64,000 nt of DNA from Pachypanchax playfairii (GCA_006937955.1 SSNP01000132.1:1227498-1291497), one strand, 5' to 3'; shown: positions 33,571-44,960, counted from the stretch's first letter. Translations and numbers: made by a program. The notes: generated by a model from the sequence alone, not told the origin.

Positions 33571-34425
33571 CTTTCTTCTGATTTGGGTGATGTGCTGATT
33601 GAGTTTTTTGCTTGATTTGTCACTTTTTTGCCACTTGTTATGATGCGTAACCATGGCAACAAGAGACTTGTTTACAAGAAAGTGCAGCTGACTGACATTT
33701 CTAAAGCTGAAATAGTCCTCATATTGAAACTCTGGATCCCTGATGAGCTAAAAAGAGGAAGACGTGGATGCAGAGCAGGAGCAAAGAGAAGAGAGAGAAA
33801 GAGGAAGTTTAAACCTTCACTTCCATTAGTCATATTGACAAATGTGAGATCTCTTTGCTAACAAAATGGATGAACTTTAAACTCTGTTGAAGAGCCAGCC
33901 AGAGTATCGAGATTGCAGCATCATGTGTTTTACTGAGACATGGCTAAAGGAACATGTCCTGGACTCCAGTGTGTCTCTGTCTGGCTTTCAAACAATACGG
34001 ACAGACAGAGATTTGAAGAGGATCGACAAAAGAAGAGGAGTTTGTCAGCTGATCACATCTGCAGTCACCTGTTGGGGAAGCAGCATCAGAGCAAGTGACA
34101 TGAAGAGGCTGAACAGATTGATAAGGAGGACTGATTCTGTCATGGAGACTGAACTGGAGTCTCTTGGGTTGATTGTCCAAAGGAGGATGAAGAACATGAT
34201 GGAAAACCCTCATCATCCTCTTCAGAACACAGTAACTCAACAACAGAGTGTCTTCAGTCAGAAGATTCTTCATAATCCGCTGCAGCACAGAACGCTACAG
34301 GAGAACCTTCCTGTCCACACCTAGAACCTTCTACAATGGCTCCCTGAAGAAGAACTGAGCTACAACAACACTTAATTTCCCTTTGGGGATTAATAAAGTA
34401 TTTTTGATTTGATAAAAATAAAGAA
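33571..34425 (+). mobile_element. Deletion-derivative LINE, copy 1 (endonuclease start joined to RT C-terminus)
   Basis: After a 5' UTR-like region, the plus strand encodes VILTNVRSL and CSIMCFTETWLKEHVLDSSV, the start of an APE-type endonuclease. It then passes directly, at about 34020-34050, into SAVTCWGSSIRASDMKRLNR, the C-terminal part of the LINE ORF. The reverse transcriptase core is absent. The same junction occurs in the minus-strand copy at 47665-49765, so both descend from one internally deleted master. The ORF end has shifted frame; in the adjacent frame YRRTFLSTPRTFYNG is followed by a stop. The 3' end is CCCTTTGGGGATTAATAAAG with a (TTGAT)-like tail. Copies must have been mobilised by a full-length relative. 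Confidence 0.8.
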
Positions 34426-34802
34426 TAGAACCAACTTTATAATCAGTAACAATAGCAATAATAAAAATTGTGATAATAAGTAACAATATACTAAAATTGA
34501 AGTACTTAAAAAATCTATTTCCATAGATATTCATGGATGTTCAAAGTTGTAAATTATTTTAGTCCCCAGTTCTCCACAATCTAGCAATGCTACTTCAAAA
34601 CTGAACACAATATAAATACAAATGGCTGACTGTTTATTACTGTCTTACAGTTTATATCTAAACATTTAAAACAAGCATAAAATCAACAATAACCTAAAAT
34701 CTGATATCAACTATACAACCATAAATATGTTGCTAATAATACCAGATGAAATAACTATTAAGGCAAAATAAAATAAACACACTTGCACAATGAAACCAAA
34801 AT
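34426..34802. other. No gene seen
   Basis: AT-rich spacer between the LINE tail and the solo LTR. Confidence 0.5.
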
Positions 34803-34807
34803 GTTAT

Positions 34808-35564
34808 TGTCAGGATCTCAGCAGCTGGTGTGGGGTGTTTTTTTCTTCTGCACTAATTCTCATTGCAGGGCGTGGCAGCAGCTGACAAGTGGTTGCAGGT
34901 GTATACATATATATATAAAAAAATTGTGTTTATCCTGCCCTCTCCTTCCCCTCTTCTAGTCCCGTCTCCTGGAGCGTCTCTCCAGGTCCTGAGGTGCCTC
35001 TGCGCTGGCCGTCTGCCGCGCCGTTTGGAGGACTCTGTGTTCACGGGATTCCCTGTCGTGTGCTACCACGACCGTCTCCTCACCCTGGCTCCCTGTCTGT
35101 CTCTGGTCCCCTCTGATGTCCACACCTGCCATGGTACCAACTTGTGCTGCCACCCCTGCTTCCATCGCTCCAGTGGATTCTACAACGCACTCTGGACCTC
35201 ACTCTATCAACCACCACCTCCGGATCACCACCATCGCTGCTGGCTCACCAAACCCCTCGTCACACTCCTCACCATCCCATCTCCTGTAAGTTCTCTGGGC
35301 ACACTCCCAGCGCACCGCAGCATCCACAATCATCCCCTGGAACTATCAGTCACTAACCTGCCTCTCCTCCACTGCCAGGACCCTTCCTGCGTTCCTGTAC
35401 CCGTTCCAGGGTTACCTCCTGCTGCTCCTGCACATTTATTAACCACTGTATATATTCTGCATGGCACTGTAAATAATAAAACACCTTTATCTGATTCCCG
35501 TGTTCTGTGTGTTGGTCTGGAGAGAGGGTTTACTATGGAGTTCGTACAACCTACAAACATGACA
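34808..35564 (+). mobile_element. Solo LTR 1 (757 bp)
   Basis: The element begins TGTCAGG and ends CATGACA, and is flanked by an exact 5-bp target duplication GTTAT (34803-34807 and 35565-35569). A TATATATATAAAA box lies near 34906-34920 and an AATAAAA signal near 35477, giving plus orientation. It has no internal retroelement genes, so it is most simply a solo LTR left by recombination. The long open frame across it (34863-35579) is probably incidental. The ends and composition are similar to solo LTR 2. Confidence 0.75.
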
Positions 35565-35689
35565 GTTATGCTCAACTAGAATTAAAAGTCAACAAATAAA
35601 AGTGTATTTTTATTATCAATACTGTGCACAGCTCTAATTGATGATCATCTCTCTCTGATGGTTGTTCTGGATGGTAGAAAGCTTGGTTG

Positions 35690-36345
35690 TCGGCTTACTT
35701 ATTTTTTTTATTGTAATTTGTATAATAATACATGGCTAGACGTTCTTGTCCTTTTTTCCAACAAAGAAAAACCCAGCCCCAACAGGAGGAAGGCCAGATA
35801 ATGGCCAAAGCACAGAAATCACCTAAATAAGTCTCCATGGCCTCCCTTTCAGGGAGAGCCTTATCACCCAGGAGACTGCAATGAATTACCTCTCAGTGGT
35901 AGAGACATCTGTTTTGCCAGCCTCTTGTCAAGCAGATTTTGTTTGGCTTGCGAGTCGATTAATGCCTGCAACAAAAAACGTCAGCTCTGAAACTCTGCTT
36001 AACCGGAAGATGGAGAATGGAATCAACTGAGTTGGAATGTATTTCACCCACCAGTCCCCCCCTTTTCACTGGTGGGCACTGCCTTTTAACAGGAGCGGGA
36101 AGTTAGTGATATGGTGTTGTAGTTTCCGCAGTACAGGCAAAGGCGGGTATGCATTCGCATCTGGGTTGACCTTCCCATCAACCTGAGGGCGGTGTCCCAT
36201 TTCCCTCTGCCTTTCTCTCAGGCAGTCATCAATCTTTATGGTGAGAGTGATCAGCTTATCCAGAATCTTATGCTGATCATGAGATGACAGCTGGTCCTCT
36301 AGGGAATCGTTCAGTGAGTGATCAAAAGCACTTTTAAGAGTTACC
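35690..36345 (-). pseudogene. Gypsy-like gag/protease remnant
   Basis: On the minus strand 36340-36150 encodes a gag-like segment (LITLTIKIDDCLRERQRE). 36130-36070 encodes a degenerate zinc knuckle starting RLCLYCGNYN that lacks the histidine and ends in a stop after RSC. 35955-35890 encodes ALIDSQAKQNLLDKRLAKQ, which matches the aspartic protease active-site region but has Gln where the DSG triad has Gly. Stops interrupt it throughout. The order gag, knuckle, protease is that of Ty3/Gypsy elements. Downstream pol is missing. Confidence 0.75.
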
Positions 36346-36359
36346 TGGACTCCACATCT

Positions 36360-36580
36360 AGGATGTAAAAGACCATGGAGACAGGAGCCTTGGCCCCTAA
36401 AGCAGTCATGGAGACAGGAGCCTGGGCCCCTAAAGCAGTCATGGAGACAGGAGCCTGGGCCCCTAAAGCAGTCATGGAGACAGGAGCCTGGGCCCCCAAG
36501 GGAACCGTAGAGACAGGAGTCTGGACCCCTGAGGCAGCCGTGTAGACAGGCACTTTAACCCCCGAGGCAGCCATGGAGAC
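36360..36580. repeat. 33-bp minisatellite next to the gag remnant
   Basis: About six to seven units of 33 bp (CCCCTAAAGCAGTCATGGAG plus ACAGGAGCCTGGG), better conserved on the left. In the minus frame each unit is an 11-residue repeat (MTALGAQAPVS). It lies immediately upstream of the gag remnant in that orientation. Confidence 0.9.
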
Positions 36581-36682
36581 AGGTGACCCACTGGAGCTTA
36601 GAGACTTGAGATTGACTGGACAACCTGGCGGGACCCTCTGGAGGAAAGGACTCTGGAACCTTGGGACCTTCTGGTATCTTAA

Positions 36683-36991
36683 AGAGGCCATTCCATTAAA
36701 AATAGTTTTTCTGAGGTTTCTGTTGAATATTTTAGCTCCACAGGGGTTCTTACCTTCATAGTGGGTGTGAAAACAGGTCAACAACTTCTCTTTCAGTTTT
36801 TATCTCTCAAACTACGCAGGTGGTGATAAAACCCGAGTTCTCCCGAGTTCGAATGGCCTGTATCTGTTTCGTCACAACTCCTTTGTTCGTTAGTATTCGG
36901 CAACTCCTGCAGTTGAAACCACGCCTAGCATGCTGCTGGCTAAAAGCTGTAGTATAAGACGTAGCAAACAGGAAGAGACTCTGTGGCCTCT
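36683..36991 (-). mobile_element. TTAA-flanked MITE, copy 3 (internally deleted)
   Basis: Both termini (AGAGGCCATTCC and GGCCTCT) and both TTAA flanks (36679-36682, 36992-36995) are intact. About 270 bp are missing between GGAAGAGACT and the right terminus, compared with the 577-bp copy at 42449. Confidence 0.92.
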
Positions 36992-36995
36992 TTAA

Positions 36996-37372
36996 AAGCA
37001 ATGTTGGAACATTAGCAGATTGCCAGTTTGTTCCGTTAAACCATTAGGTTCTCAAACTTGCGCCAGTCTCTCAGTTTCAGCTTTGTTGTGAACCTGGTTT
37101 CAGCTTGCTACATGTCAGATCCTGGACTCTTTCCTGTTCATTAGTCTATCTCATCCTGCTGAGTAGTTTTGTTATTTTGTACTTTGTTTGAGATTATGGG
37201 GATTCTCCCCAAACAGGATATGTTTTCATCTGTTCTGTTTTTCTCCATCAGAAGATGTTTCTACTTATTGTTTGTTTTTTTGTCTCTCCTCCTGGCTGTC
37301 AAAATAAACTGTTAACTGCCACTCTGCCTGTTTAATTGCATTCGGGCTCTGACCCTAAACCAAGTACATTAC
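36996..37372 (+). mobile_element. LTR-like fragment (tentative)
   Basis: Contains AATAAACTGTTAACTG near 37303 followed by a U5-like stretch ending GTACATTACA. No matching left end or target duplication was found. Confidence 0.25.
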
Positions 37373-38651
37373 AAAAGGTACTGGGTATTAGGTTAGTATG
37401 AAACAACCTGCTTTACTACAGCTGAGGTGTAAATAACAAATTCATAGACGCTTTTCTGAAATAAACAAGAAGGATCTCAAAATTTGCAGACTCGCATATG
37501 AATGTTCCATATGCACAAATTAAAAGTATCAATATGCATATTTCCTCTTTTTATTTAGACTGATACAATTCTAACACAACTGTGTGAGAACAAAGTAATT
37601 CCATATCTGCCATTCTGGGGTCTCTTGAGCATTGCATTGAGACAGTGTTAGCTGCAGATTTCATCAGCAAAGGAAAAGGTCTGGTACTAAAAACAATACC
37701 AATGATAAAATCAAAACAGACCAGTCTGAAGTTGACAGGTATGGCTGCATTAACTGACAGCCAGCAGTTCTGCTAGAGGGAGGGACGACCGAGTCCTTGA
37801 GGACAAAAAGACAGACTCTGTCAGCTGTGTTTAAATCAGGTACCTGAGAAATTTAGGTGAATGAACTAATCAAACTAACTCAAAGCAAGATAATAAATGG
37901 ATGACCAGCACCTACCTTGTATGAGATTGTGAAACAGTGGCCTTTTCCTTTTACTAAAAACACATACACTTTAATAATCAAGGGAAAGAGGACATGGAAA
38001 TTGTTTTAAGGCCAGAGGCTGAAGTGAAACACAGACCTTGGAAATGTGCTAAATGAACATGATGACACAGAATTAAATTATGACCTAATCAGCCGCTACC
38101 TGCTAGCTACCATCCTCCTAATGATGAAATATTTGACTGTGTTTGACTGTTTATGAGATGATGGTAAGATATTTGTCATACTTTAAGTAATTCAAAGCAG
38201 ATGGACGATCATATTCACAGAAATGGTTTAAGATTAGCTTGATCATGAGTCACTGGATCTGTAAAACAACACTGAATGCATAAACAGTTTAAACACGTGC
38301 TTAATTTTTTTTTACCACAGCTACTTAACTCAAAAGACTGGGACAGCTGTATCAACTACTGCCAGATTACATGAAGGCAGGCTTGTTATTCACAATGTTG
38401 TGCTTCTAATTGATTTGAACTGGTAAAAAATACCAATTAAAATTATCTGAAAAGTTGTAATAGCTTTAATTTGCAATGCAACAAACTACTAAACCTAGTT
38501 GGTAAACAAACAGAAATTCAAACTGCAAATTAAAATTTTGAATAATTGAGTAACATAGCTAGCAGAACATCAGGCTTTTTGTTAGCTTGGTCAGTTTTAC
38601 AAGTCCATATTAACCAAAAAATTGCCAGAAAAAAGGACTTTATTTACTTTC
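37373..38651. other. No gene seen
   Basis: AT-rich, no long open frame, no recognised repeat. Confidence 0.5.
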
Positions 38652-39290
38652 CTTAGAGGTGGTAAAGAGGATTTTGTGGCAAATTTAGATGTCAAAATCA
38701 CTTTAACATCATTTTATCAACTTGTAGTAGTCTTGTACTTCTGGTGTCCAAAAGTAAAAGTTATAATATTAATAAATCATAGAACTGGTGGGGCTTGAAA
38801 TAAAGTAGCCAATAGATATTGAACCCATTTTGTTATCTATTGGCTACTAGATTGTCAATCATATTTCTGTATGTACTACGTAGATTAGGTCTCAGTACTA
38901 CTGAATGCAGAAGTGCTGCAAAGCCGGGCGGAACCGAGACCGTTTCCATCAGCTGTCCTTGTTAACTTATATGATGTACGTAGTTCACGCCAGACATGGA
39001 GCTGTCAAGTTATCATTTATTTTCCCCGTCAATTCTAGCAGGAAATAACACCAGGACACTCCAGGACACACGAGACAATCAAAAATAATAGCAATTTTTC
39101 AAAATAAAATACTGCGATTGACAAATGTGATCATAACTGTGTATCTAAACAGACTATAGAGATGCAAATAAACACAACACACACACCCACACACACATAG
39201 CTCAACAGAGTGTGCTGACTACGTTGAGGGAGATCGGGTTTTTGGGTGTCTAAACAAATGAAAGAGAGAAAGAATTGAAGACAAGATGAA
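38652..39290 (+). repeat. Interspersed repeat, copy B (partner at 2180-2905)
   Basis: Homologous to copy A over nearly its whole length, in the same orientation, with indels; for example, copy A has additional sequence around 2520-2620. Class unknown. Confidence 0.75.
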
Positions 39291-39885
39291 CGATGTATAA
39301 TTAAAAGTAACTAAAACAAGCACTCTTCAATTGTTTTTTATGTTATTTACTTACCCATGGGGAAAAAATAAACAGATGAGCAGAAACTCTTGTGAACTAG
39401 CGTGGAGAAAGACGCATCTGACATGAACAGGGGCTGAGCAGTGTGCAGCATCAGGCTTCAGTGATCCATACTAGCTAGCACAAATTTAGTTAAGTGGTAT
39501 TTAATGTGGTTTGGGGCACTAGAAAAATCGCCCTTCATGGACTTATTTTCTCTGCGTTTATTGGCTAAATTAAGTTCTTCCTTTTGGCAATGCGGATCTG
39601 TTATTGGCTAATTCGATATAAGAGCCCACCACCTGAGGGTGATTTCTCCAGAACCCCAGAGCTGAACTAGACATATGAGGAGTGAAGATGCAGGAGGAAA
39701 TCATATTTTACAAAGCAATTTCTGTCTTTCAGAAATCATTTATACAATCTTCTCAGTGTATAAATATACATGAGTGTTTTTAACTCCAAATACATGTAAT
39801 TTTTATTTTTTTTTAAATATTTCTTATTTGTTGGCACGTGTTTTTGGTAGGGAGGGCGGTGCCCTAGCGCACTCTTTTGGCCAGC
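39291..39885. other. No gene seen
   Basis: No recognised feature. Confidence 0.45.
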
Positions 39886-40125
39886 CGCCATTGCCTCCAG
39901 CTGATCAAAAAAGCTGCTGACAGAGTTCTGATTAGAGGTACAAGGAGAGATAAAATTTCTCCAGTTTCAAAATTTTATAATTTGCTGAATCTGATCATTT
40001 TACTATTGAAATGAATGTTTGTGCATAATTTGCCACAAATCTGGACTGTTGATGTAAATGGAACTTGTTTCTGTATAGTGCTCTGATGACTTTAGTGTCA
40101 CTTTATAAATGAACTGAGCTGAAAA
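39886..40125 (+). mobile_element. L2-like LINE fragment (RT C-terminus and 3' end)
   Basis: Plus-strand CLQLIKKAADRVLIRGTRRD and following DKISPV at 39895-39960 match the same block of the 55117-56720 LINE, and a CACTTTATAAATGAACTGAG 3' end follows. Confidence 0.6.
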
Positions 40126-40977
40126 CATAAATTACACTAAGCACCTACTCACATAACACTGAGATGGACTGGTGACCTGTCCAGGGTGTAACTTCGCCTA
40201 TCGCCCACTGACCATTGGGATTACGCACCATATTAGAACCTCTATGCTGTTCTTCAGTCCAGCCTTCTCTAGGTACTGACAGGACTTGCTGATATCAGTC
40301 ACTTCTGCAATTTATCATTGGTACATGTTGTGGAGGGCCTTATCGCTCTATGATTGCTCCTTCCACTTCTACTCCTCCTCCATACTGAATTTCTCCTGTT
40401 TGAGACTCTCACTTATCAATTTGTCATTGGGGGCTTTCTTTCTAACGTGGTCCAGGATGTTTGATGTTTCATCCTATATTGTGGCCTTGATGTTCACAAT
40501 TCCTTGGCCTCTCTTGTTTCGTGTAGCGTATAGTCTCATGGTGCTAGACTATAATACCTGGCGAGGTATCTGATAACTGGTAAGGCCATACATGTTTACC
40601 TTTCAGCTCGTTTTTCAGGACCTGCCTTACTCTTTGTGGATACTTGGTTGTGGCTGACCTCCTTGCAGACTCATTGTTATTGCCATTTGTGGGTTTTTGT
40701 GGCCTTCTTTCACATCTGCAATGTTACGTTCAGGTAGTTCAACACCTTCAGTTGGGATCACCTTCCCTCTCTTGGTTATCATCTGACCTTATTTATCCAC
40801 TCTGAATGACGGTTGATATTTTGTTCAATTTTGTCATTAAGCTTGATGTTGTCCATGTAGAGGAGGCTGATGACTGCCCCACTTTAGAACTGGTTCTGTA
40901 GCCACTCTATTTGATGATGTGGCAGAGGGGATTCAGGTCTATGCAGAACAATAGTGTGGACAGAACATTTCCTTAAG

Positions 40978-41608
40978 GTGTTTCTCAGTGTCAAGGAACC
41001 TTGCCTTGATGCCTTGGTCCCACCTCGGTTGCCTAGGAGATAAGTCACCGGGACCCGCCAAGGCACGTTCCAAGTTAATGTACTACGGGGGCATTTGTAC
41101 TCAGTTTGCCTGCTGTTTAGCTAACATACCAAGGACACATGGGACGTGCCCTGATGCCTTCCCTTGGTCACAAATTTCCCAGAATACATTGCGGTATTTT
41201 AGAAAAATGGTGGCTGAGGAGCTGGCAGCAGCTACTTCAAAGGCAAATTTCCAGTTTAAATGTAAGTTAACTAATTGTTGCTATCGGGTTTATATCTAAA
41301 ATGTTTTTTTTAGATCCAAAGCACTTATATGGTTGGTTAGTTGCTTTATAGTTGCAGCTTCGGTGGCTAGAAGCTACTAACTCGCTTGCACATTTATTTT
41401 TATTAACATTTTTAGCTCCATGGCTGAAGGAATACTGCTACATTACTATACTAATACGATGGGCGGGACGTAAACAGTGCGCGTGAGTGAGCAGCCGCAG
41501 TCACGTGAGTTAAGTCTGTTCCAGTGTCCTCATAAGCAAGACGCCTCCTCTAGATGCCTTTCCTACTAAGGCACTGCCTTGGTAGGCAAGGTTCCTTGAC
41601 ATTGAGTA
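40978..41608. mobile_element. TIR element inserted in the R4-like LINE, with exon-like segment
   Basis: Ends GTTTCTCAGTGTCAAGGAAC and the complement of the right end, GTTACTCAATGTCAAGGAAC, continue into CTTGCC, a terminal inverted repeat of about 26 bp with two mismatches. Within it an ATG at 41207 opens 18 codons (MVAEELAAATSKANFQFK) to a consensus donor AAAT|GTAAGT at 41261, like the first exon of a transposon or captured gene. The superfamily and target duplication are not certain. Confidence 0.75.
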
Positions 41609-42448
41609 ACAGTATTGGTATATGCTCTCTTGATGCTGACTTGTCCATTTGACTTTGAACTCACCTCTAAAGTTTTTCTTCCATATATCCCATTCAGTTC
41701 TTGATGAACTCTCGAATTGTCCTGTTGATGTTGCATAATTTCAAGCGCTCCAGGATCCATGTGTTTAGCATTGAGGTGGCTCCTTGAGGTGCACACAGGT
41801 TTGTGTGTCTTGTCTTACAGTCTCGAGCAACAGTTCTCTCAACTGGTAGCTGGTGTTTGGTTCCTCTGGTGTTATTACCAACTCCCTACAGTGCTCTTCT
41901 CATGTATTGAGCCAAATGTCTGTTCATTTTAGCAGCTATGGTGCCTCACAGGTCCTTCCATATTGTACAGAGTCTGGTCATTGGCCCTCCCTGGTTTATT
42001 TATTTGTTTCAAACGTACTCCACCTTCACCATATTTACAAAGAACATTTATATAATGTCACATGTTTGGAAAGGACCAGGAAGAACTATAAACTTTGTAT
42101 ACCTACCCCAATCATACACCATTCTTTGCCTTTCACATTAAAAAAAAGAGTAAACCAAAAAAAAAAAGCCAAATATGATATGAAATAACACAAGTTTTTG
42201 TTGATTTAAGACAATGTATCAAATATTCCCAAAATAATAGTCCCTTTCTGTGACACCGTTATTGCCATTCTGGAATAGACTGATAGATTGTTCTTTACCT
42301 TTGTAATTGGATAAGATTGGTCCTTTCTGGCAGTCCTTTGTCATAAGGAGTGTCCAACCTTGATTTAACCACTCTGGGTGGGTCCCATCTGTTAGAAGCT
42401 GGTTCATTTGTACTGCCAGGAATTTATGGAGGGAAGTAAGTTTCTTAA

Positions 42449-43025
42449 AGAGGCCATTCCATTAAAAACAGTTTTTCTGAGGTTTCTGTAGAATATTTTA
42501 GCTTCATAGGTGTTCTTACCTTCATAGTGGGTGTGAAAACAGGTCAACAACTTCTCTTTCAGTTTTTATCTCTCAAACTACGCAGGTGGCGATAAAACCC
42601 GAGTTCTCTCGAGTTCAAACGGCCTGTACTTGTTTCGTCACAACTCCTTTGTTCGTTAGTATTCATCAGCTCTTGCAGTTGAAACCACGCCTAGCATGCT
42701 GCTGGCTAAAAGCTGTAGCATAAGACGTAGCAAACAGGAAGAGAGAACTCCTGATGTTACCATGCGGGGGCAGTAAACAGTATACGTTGCTCTCATAGCA
42801 TTGGTAGCCAATCTGAGTCCATTCAATTAGAATAAGGAATATAAATTAGCTGCTGCCGAAGCTTGATGTAAGGAGTCTGGAACCAGCCAAATTTTGATGC
42901 AGACAGATTGAAAGGTCTGTTAATCAGTGTTTCCTGACATTTTTTTAGATATAAAATCTTTCATATTACTGGTTAATACTTAAGAAATAACCACAAAATC
43001 CTGAAATTTGTATGAAATGGCCTCT
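42449..43025 (-). mobile_element. TTAA-flanked MITE, copy 4 (577 bp, full length)
   Basis: Exact TTAA flanks (42445-42448 and 43026-43029), termini AGAGGCCATTCCAT and ATGGCCTCT, and complete interior. It is inserted into the R4-like LINE and serves as the reference for the family here. Confidence 0.95.
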
Positions 43026-43064
43026 TTAAGCCAGTTAGTGTTGATCATGTCAGGGCCTGGTGTG

Positions 43065-44535
43065 TAGGGTGGCCATACGTCCGGCTTTAAGACGGACAGT
43101 CCGGAATTTAAAAGGAGTGTCCGCCTACCGGCGCACCCTCAAAACGGAGATTCATTTTACCTCCTTTTGACATAAATATTTTTTCCCATTTGTGTTTTCT
43201 TTGCCTGAACAGAGTAGTGTGTCATTCGGGAACGTAACGGCTCTAAGAACCAGCTTTTTAAAGTGAACAACGGGTGCCGGCTCCTCATTGGGAGCCTTAT
43301 GGTGCATTCACACCGGCCACTTTGTCAACGTCAAGCAACGCTGATAACGCTCCAAATTTCACGTTTGAAGTTGAAGCTCATAACGCCTGCCAGTCAGAGT
43401 GCATAGGCGTTAAAGCTCGTAAAGCCTGACCGAAAAAGAGCGCGAAGGCGGGGCTTCCTTTGTTTTGGGATGTTCGGAGCTATTGTGGATCATATTGAGA
43501 CAGTGGCTTGGATTTATTTACTTCATAGATCTAGACAACGTAGACGTCGGGTGCATCAGCGCCGTTTGTGGATACACCCCATTCTTCAAATGCGTTCTGA
43601 GTTTGGTGAGTTTAACCATTTGCTCCAGGAGCTACGTTTGGATGAGGTTAATTTATCTTCCATTTTGACTGATCCCGCTTCTTTCCGGCTACGTGCTGTG
43701 ACGTCTTACGTCACTACGATGAGACGCTCTGATTGGTTGACATGCCGCTTCAAGAGCGTTATGAACGTCAAAAGTTCAGCTAGCTGAACTTTGAGCTTTT
43801 CTAGCTTTTCAAGCTTTTCAAGCGTCAACGCCTGAAACGCTAGAAAAGCTTGAAAAGTTGCCGCTCATAATGCTCACAAAGCGACGCAGAGCCGTTGACG
43901 TCTGTCTGACGCCCGTCCACCATAGACTTTACATATAAACTTGCCGCTTATGAAGTTGATGGTTGGGCTGGTGTGAACGCACCTTTAGGGGTTTTTTTTG
44001 TCTTTCTCTCACCCTCTCGCTCTCCCTTTTCTCTCTTCACACACCGATGTTGCTGATATTTATTGCAAATTAGAGACCTAAGCTTCTCATGACTGGCTGC
44101 TCAGGTCTCTTCTCCTGCAACAGGAGTCAGAAGCTGGGCTAATCAGCAGCGTTAATCACACACACCTGTGATGCATTCAAGGAGCGCTTGAAATTGGTGA
44201 GGTAAATAAAGTAGGATATAAAATATTACTAAAAAAAGACAATAATACTATAAGCCATAAACCTTTTTGTTGGCGGTTGGCAAACAACATTCACTGCATA
44301 TGGCTTACTTATTTTTACACAAAATGACTAAAAAAAACTATATTCTCTAATAATTTTGTCCTCCAATTTTCCAGCAAGAATCCAAATTTCAGAGTTCTTC
44401 CCGAAAATCTCCCAAATTTCTATCAATATTAAAAAACCATTACCCCTAGGAGTTACCACCGCCATCAACCCACCCTCAGGGTTTGATAGTCTCCCGAATG
44501 TCCTCCTTTTTTGTGTTGTGGAAATGGTCACCCTA
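43065..44535. mobile_element. Non-autonomous hAT element with 8-bp target duplication
   Basis: Exact target duplication CTGGTGTG at 43057-43064 and 44536-44543. The termini TAGGGTGGCCAT and, complemented, TAGGGTGACCAT are inverted. Removing it joins LINE sequence on both sides. It carries a nested Harbinger element (43300-43984). Without that it is about 780 bp with no transposase. Confidence 0.92.
43300..43984 (+). mobile_element. PIF/Harbinger-like element with HARBI1 N-terminal fragment
   Basis: Ends TGGTGCATTCACACCGGCC and GGCTGGTGTGAACGCACCT are inverted, with TTA on both sides (43297-43299 and 43985-43987), the TWA target of PIF/Harbinger. The plus strand encodes RSEFGEFNHLLQELRLDEV after a basic stretch, resembling the N-terminus of HARBI1 transposases, then degenerates. 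The catalytic domain is absent. A direct relative of the foldback element at 3523-4033. Confidence 0.85.
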
Positions 44536-44960
44536 CTGGTGTGCCAACTCTTCACACCGGAGACTTGGCCTTGGTTGTCTGCCATGGTAATGTGTACTAG
44601 TTCATGTTCTGAGAGACTGCTGCAGTCAGCTCTTAGATCATTAACCATCGAGTATTAGTGTTGAGTGATGCCTCCTTCTCCCATGCACCTCCCCAGCATT
44701 GTCCAGTCTCAGCTTTGAGTGCATTTGTTCACAGGTTATTCCCGTGCCATTGATAGTACACTTTAGATGATGTGGTGGTGGACATCCTGTTTACTCTCCT
44801 AGCTTCTGCTTCTCTACTGTACCTCTGTGTAGCCAGAGCTGTGAGGTGTTGTTTAGATTGCAGTTGCAGGATTTCTTTTTTAACTCTTTCTTCATTTTAT
44901 CTTTGTGTTGGTCTGACCACTTCAGCTCATTCCACCAATAGAGTTCTATGCATCCAAAAG

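Larger units (their letters stand above)
40230..44960 (-). pseudogene. R4/Rex6-like LINE, broken into pieces by later insertions
   Basis: Pieces of one minus-strand ORF are co-linear over 4.7 kb. NDLRADCSSLSEHELVHITM and VSGVKSW lie at 44640-44550, MNQLLTDGTHPEWLNQGWTL at 42407-42350, and NNTRGTKHQLPVERTVARDC then TRHTNLCAPQGATS at 41880-41770. MGYMEEKL is near 41690. LLYMDNIKLN is near 40860, where Asn replaces the second catalytic Asp of the YxDD box. GKVIPTEGVELPERNIADVK is near 40750 and RLYATRNKRGQGIVNIKATI at 40545-40490. This order is that of the R4/Dong/Rex6 group, which uses a restriction-like endonuclease. Interruptions are described separately. About 42000-42280 also holds unrelated sequence. 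Many stops. Confidence 0.85.

Noticed and set aside
34863..35579. 238-codon ORF as a host gene
   Set aside because: It lies almost entirely inside a solo LTR with an exact 5-bp target duplication and has no motif.
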